A stretch of DNA of 64,000 bases. Source: G963556115 sp963667375. GTDB taxonomy: Bacteria > Planctomycetota > SZUA-567. Shown here piece after piece: positions 60,511 to 64,000 of the stretch; position 1 is the first letter of the stretch; each line of letters opens with the position of its first letter. The stretch is taken from the NCBI GenBank assembly GCA_963667375.1, contig OY763323.1, positions 186,001 to 250,000 of the forward strand. The letters run 5' to 3'. The translations under genes were made by a program, and so were the position numbers. Under the pieces are notes generated by a model. That model made no database searches. It saw only the letters and a program-made list of their open reading frames with translations, and was not told the origin of the DNA.

Positions 60511-61548
60511 ATGAAAGCAGCTAGATTATATGACAAGGAATGCATAAAGATCGAAGATATCCCAGTACCTCAGATCAATGATGATGAAGTACTGCTCAAA
60601 ACCGGAGCCGCCTTTATCTGCGGCACCGATGTCCGTTTCTTCAAGAACGGCAAACCCAACTCCGGCTCAGAACCGGTGGTTCTGGGGCATGAATTCGCCG
60701 GCACCATCGAGAAAGTCGGTAAAAATGTCCGCGGCTATACCCCGGGGATGCGCGTTGCGGTCGCTCCAAATTACGGCTGCGGCACCTGCAACCAGTGCGT
60801 CAGCGGTGACAGCCATCTCTGCCGCCAGTCTGAAGCTATCGGAGTCACCATCGACGGCGGTTTCGCCGAGTATATCCGGATTCCGGCTCCAGCAGTGCGT
60901 CAGGGCAACATCAGTCCGCTGAGTAGTGACATAAGTTTTGCTGAAGCCGCGTTGGCCGAGCCGCTCTCCTGCGTCTACAACGCCTATGAGAAGGTCGGAG
61001 TCTATCCGGGTGACACCGTACTGGTGATCGGCGCCGGACCTATCGGTCTTATGCATGCCCGTATGGCTTTTCTTGCCGGTGCAGCGAAGGTCTACATCAA
61101 CGACCTCAGCAGCGAACGCCTGGAGATTGCCAGCAGACTTATTCCCGAGATCTGCGCTATGCCGGCAGATAATTTCGAACAGAAATTCAGTGAAGCCACC
61201 GGTGGAGAACTGGCGAATGTCGTAATTACCGCAGCCTCCGCAGCTCCGATTCAGCAGATGGCTTTCCGACTCGCCGGACTCAACGGCCGGATAATGTTCT
61301 TCGGCGGCCTGCCCAAGGGAAAATCCGAGGTACAGCTGGACACCAATGAAATACACTACAAGCTGCTGAGCGTCTGCGGTACTACCAGACAGAGCCTCAG
61401 ACAGTACCGTCACTGTATCAAGCTTATCGAGAGCGGCAGAATCGCGGTCAAGGACCTGATAACCGCCAGCGCCAATCTCGACGGTATCAGTGAGATCATA
61501 AGCAATGTCGCCGCCGGCAAGGGGCTGAAGAGTTCGATCCAGTTTTAA
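60511..61548 (+). CDS. Zinc-dependent MDR dehydrogenase (sorbitol/threonine-dehydrogenase type)
   Basis: 345 residues from the ATG at 60511 (GAGGAG upstream, six bases after the previous stop). Catalytic zinc region ICGTDVRFFKNG and LGHEFAGTIEKVG; structural zinc cluster YGCGTCNQCVSGDSHLC; NAD motif VLVIGAGPIGLMHARMA. The Glu near AALAEPLSCVYNAYE is a further active-site residue. It oxidises a secondary alcohol of a sugar or sugar acid. Its close coupling to the Gfo/Idh/MocA gene suggests consecutive oxidations. Confidence 0.9.
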   Translation: MKAARLYDKECIKIEDIPVPQINDDEVLLKTGAAFICGTDVRFFKNGKPNSGSEPVVLGHEFAGTIEKVGKNVRGYTPGMRVAVAPNYGCGTCNQCVSGDSHLCRQSEAIGVTIDGGFAEYIRIPAPAVRQGNISPLSSDISFAEAALAEPLSCVYNAYEKVGVYPGDTVLVIGAGPIGLMHARMAFLAGAAKVYINDLSSERLEIASRLIPEICAMPADNFEQKFSEATGGELANVVITAASAAPIQQMAFRLAGLNGRIMFFGGLPKGKSEVQLDTNEIHYKLLSVCGTTRQSLRQYRHCIKLIESGRIAVKDLITASANLDGISEIISNVAAGKGLKSSIQF

Positions 61549-61567
61549 CCAGTACAGGAAACCTCCA

Positions 61568-61637
61568 GACAGCGGTATGCTGCTGCAAACCCAGCAAACA
61601 TAACCGACCCAAACCAACCATACCGCTGTCTATTTCT
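61568..61637 (+). terminator. Hairpin after the zinc dehydrogenase gene
   Basis: GACAGCGGTATG (61568-61579) pairs perfectly with CATACCGCTGTC (61619-61630) across a 39-base loop, followed by TATTTCTT. It is probably a partial terminator inside the cluster. Confidence 0.5.
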
Positions 61638-61776
61638 TGACGTAACTTGCTGCCTGACCCTGACACCCGGTATTTTTTATCCGGTATCACAGACAAAGAA
61701 AAATAGTAATTTCTACCGTATATCCGTATAATTTAATCTCTGCCTCACCGGCGGAGAATCTTGATAAAGGAATATC

Positions 61777-63285
61777 ATGAATCAGCAAATGTTATTAGGT
61801 GTGGATATAGGCACACAAGGGGTAAAAACCTCATTATTCACTGTCGGCGGTGAATGCCTGCACAGCGCCTTTTTTCCGTCTCAACTGCACCAGCCGGAAC
61901 CAGGAATAACCGAAGAGGATCCGGAATTTCAGCTCGCATCCGTCTGCAAAGGGATTAAAGAATGTGTCCAGAACGCCGGTACGGATAATCCGGAGATACT
62001 CTGCCTGGCTATTGACGGACAGATGGCGGGAATCATCGGTATCGACCGCAGCGGCCACGCGGTCACGCCCTATGACTCCTGGCTTGACACCCGCTGTACA
62101 CCCTATATCAAACTGCTGAAAAAAGAAGCCGAAATGGAGATTTTGTCTAAGACCGGCAACACACCCAGCTTCAACCATGGCCCAAAAATACTCTGGTGGC
62201 AGCATGAACGCCCCGAAACATACGAAAAAATAGCCAGCTTCGTACAGCCCGGAGGTTACGCCGCAATGCGTCTGTGCGGACTGACCGCGGAGGAGGCCTT
62301 TATCGACCGGACCTACCTGCACTTCTCCGGTTTTGCCGACAATCAGGGAGCGATCTGGGATAAAGGACTGACCGAACATTTCAAGGTTGATATGAATAAA
62401 CTGCCGCAGATCACCGAGTCCACCCGCATCATCGGCGAGATGACAGCGGAGATGGCTGAAAACTGCGGTCTGAAGCATCCGATAAAAGTTGCCGCAGGCT
62501 GCGGTGACACCGCTGCTTCCTTCCTCTCCTGCGGTGCAGTTGAAGAAGGAATATGTGTCGATGTTGCCGGAACCGCCAGTGTCTTCGCCGCCACCGTTAA
62601 AGAATTCGCCTATGACCGCAAAGAACAGGTAATGGGCTGCAGTGCTTCCGCGACCGCCGGTCTCTGGCATCCATACGCCTACATCAACGGCGGGGGAATG
62701 AATCTGGAGTGGTATATCGAGAAGATTCTGGGTCGGGAGAAGAACGATCCGGAGCGTTTTTCCGATCTGCAGCCGGAGAAACTCACACCGGCGGCGACCG
62801 ATCCGCTGTTTATCCCGCATATGGCCGGCAGGGTAACCCCGGCGATGCCGGAACTGCGCGGTACCTTCGCCGGTCTCACCTGGAACCATACCAGACAGGA
62901 TATGTTCATGGCCATCCTTGAAAGTGTGGCGCTGGAATACGGTGTTTACTATAACGCCCTGCAAAGTATGTACCCGGATCTGCAGCTGCGCGATACCCGT
63001 ATTACCGGCGGCGGCGAATCCAGCCGTATCTGGAAGGAGATAAAGTCCGCAATTCTGCAGACCCCTCTTACCGCCATCACCCCGTCATACGGAGCACCTA
63101 TGGGTTCGGCGATAATAGCCGGCTGCGCCTGCGGTGTCTTCGCCAATACCAAGTCCGCAACCGACAGCTGGATAACACTGAAAGACTCGGTAGAAGCCGA
63201 CCCCAGCCTCTATCCACACTATCAGCGGCGTGTCACCATGTATAAAAAACTGATAGACAACCTTGACAGTTTTTACTCGATATAG
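61777..63285 (+). CDS. FGGY-family carbohydrate kinase, second
   Basis: 502 residues. FGGY_N starts LLGVDIGTQGVKTSLFTVGG; the catalytic Asp region is TPYDSWLDTRCTPYIK; FGGY_C contains AYINGGGMNLEWYIEKILG, TRITGGGESSRIWKEIKSAI and SYGAPMGSAIIAGCACGVF. It is an ATP-dependent sugar, sugar acid or polyol kinase. AAAGGA precedes the start. It follows two dehydrogenases and a KDPG aldolase, so it may make the phosphorylated intermediate the aldolase cleaves. Confidence 0.88.
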   Translation: MNQQMLLGVDIGTQGVKTSLFTVGGECLHSAFFPSQLHQPEPGITEEDPEFQLASVCKGIKECVQNAGTDNPEILCLAIDGQMAGIIGIDRSGHAVTPYDSWLDTRCTPYIKLLKKEAEMEILSKTGNTPSFNHGPKILWWQHERPETYEKIASFVQPGGYAAMRLCGLTAEEAFIDRTYLHFSGFADNQGAIWDKGLTEHFKVDMNKLPQITESTRIIGEMTAEMAENCGLKHPIKVAAGCGDTAASFLSCGAVEEGICVDVAGTASVFAATVKEFAYDRKEQVMGCSASATAGLWHPYAYINGGGMNLEWYIEKILGREKNDPERFSDLQPEKLTPAATDPLFIPHMAGRVTPAMPELRGTFAGLTWNHTRQDMFMAILESVALEYGVYYNALQSMYPDLQLRDTRITGGGESSRIWKEIKSAILQTPLTAITPSYGAPMGSAIIAGCACGVFANTKSATDSWITLKDSVEADPSLYPHYQRRVTMYKKLIDNLDSFYSI

Positions 63286-63351
63286 AGAATGTTATACAGT
63301 TTTAATAACCGCAGCATGTACCGATGCCGGTGCAGATAAGGAATACTAATC

Positions 63352-64000
63352 ATGAATTCTAATGCAAATGAAGCGGAGAGGGTTCTGTTTGCCGAAGAAC
63401 GGAAGAAGAAACTGGTAGAATTCATTACCAGCCACCGCCGCGTTACCGTCCCGGAACTCTGCGATAATTTTTCTGTATCCAGCGCGACAATCCGCAATGA
63501 CCTGCGTGAACTCGATGAAGCCGGTCTGATAACCCGCACCCACGGGGGAGCGATAAAGAAATCACAGACCAGTTTCGAGACGGTAATCGACAACCGCGCG
63601 CAGAACAATCCTGAGGGTAAAAACTATACCGCAGAGCTGGCACTGGAGGATATCAAGGATAATGACACCATCATACTCGATGCCGGTACCACCACTCAGG
63701 CGCTGGCGCGTCTGCTCTACCAGCGCAAGAATATCTCGGTCGTGACCAATGACTTCAAGATAGCCTCAATCCTCGAAAACAACGAGTATGACTGCGAGGT
63801 CTACTTTATCGGCGGTCTGCTGCGCAAAGGATTTCACTGCACCGTAGTGAACGGCATGCTCTCCATGCTCGACTCGCTCTCGGTTGATAAAGCCTTTATG
63901 GGAGCGAACTCATTCTCGGTCAGAAAAGGTGCCGGCACCCCGGACATGACCCAGGCCGAGATCAAGAAACAGATGATCGAAATCGCCAACAAGGTTATAA
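63352..64000 (+). CDS. DeoR-family regulator (partial, runs off the right edge)
   Basis: The 216 visible residues begin MNSNANEAERVLFAEERKKK. The HTH is RVTVPELCDNFSVSSATIRN with DLRELDEAGLITRTHGGAI; the DeoRC domain shows DNDTIILDAGTTTQALARLL, VVTNDFKIASIL, VYFIGGLLRKGFHCTVVNG and DKAFMGANSFS. AAGGA lies nine bases upstream. It follows the FGGY kinase and probably regulates the divergent sugar-acid operons. Confidence 0.9.
   Translation, partial: MNSNANEAERVLFAEERKKKLVEFITSHRRVTVPELCDNFSVSSATIRNDLRELDEAGLITRTHGGAIKKSQTSFETVIDNRAQNNPEGKNYTAELALEDIKDNDTIILDAGTTTQALARLLYQRKNISVVTNDFKIASILENNEYDCEVYFIGGLLRKGFHCTVVNGMLSMLDSLSVDKAFMGANSFSVRKGAGTPDMTQAEIKKQMIEIANKVI

Noticed and set aside
60667..61617. 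316-codon frame opposite the zinc dehydrogenase
   Set aside because: Antisense shadow; the plus-strand protein has complete catalytic and cofactor motifs.
61834..62964. 376-codon frame opposite the second FGGY kinase
   Set aside because: Antisense shadow with biased composition and no ribosome-binding site.

Overview
The window reads as bacterial chromosome from a saccharolytic, probably anaerobic diderm. Every ABC substrate-binding protein here has a type I signal peptide with no lipobox cysteine, which points to soluble periplasmic proteins. Metabolism is dominated by uptake and oxidation of sugars, polyols and sugar acids. No rRNA or other phylogenetic marker is present, so lineage is not assigned; Lentisphaerota or Spirochaetota would fit the transporter and oxidoreductase content, but that is a guess.

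Region 1 (1-10 kb) is markedly AT-rich and mobile. It holds the integrase-proximal end of a prophage or integrated element: a P22-type antirepressor (cut by the left edge), an S24 repressor with a HEPN-like central motif, a candidate ~95-nt structured RNA with its own promoter and terminator, an NYN nuclease-like protein, and a tyrosine integrase abutting tRNA-Arg(CCU). Beyond the tRNA lies a Gabija-like OLD ATPase/TOPRIM plus UvrD helicase pair. Its helicase gene is split by a complete IS3-family element.

Region 2 (10-27.8 kb) has ordinary base composition. It contains a Cache-GGDEF protein, a D-tagatose/D-psicose 3-epimerase-like protein with a polyol dehydrogenase and an RbsBAC-type transporter divergent from a LacI regulator, a 2-hydroxyacid dehydrogenase, a MarR-MFS pair, a DUF6506 protein and a chemoreceptor. 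Two paralogous orphan cysteine-bearing small proteins with look-alike promoters lie at 20.4 and 27.4 kb.

Region 3 (27.8-39.5 kb) is a divergon. Leftwards run a LivKHMGF-type transporter, a TIM-barrel protein, a cupin and an FGGY kinase. Rightwards run a GlpA-like FAD dehydrogenase, a second flavin oxidoreductase, a DUF1667 protein and a DeoR regulator. The binding-protein gene is broken by a nine-base G run right after the signal peptide. Phased TTTCA repeats flank both promoters.

Region 4 (39.9-42.7 kb) holds a membrane-anchored coiled-coil protein with a pentapeptide-repeat protein, and RsgA.

Region 5 (43.1-54.9 kb) is a LacI-controlled cluster with a perfect 18-bp operator at its promoter. 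It has an isomerase-like TIM barrel, a Gfo/Idh/MocA dehydrogenase, one sugar ABC ATPase with two permeases and two paralogous binding proteins, a fucose-isomerase-like protein and an OYE-type reductase.

Region 6 (55-64 kb) is a divergent sugar-acid cluster. Leftwards run AroE-like, cupin phosphoglucose isomerase, 2-hydroxyacid dehydrogenase and UlaG-like lactonase genes. Rightwards run KDPG aldolase, Gfo/Idh/MocA, zinc dehydrogenase, FGGY kinase and a DeoR regulator cut by the right edge.
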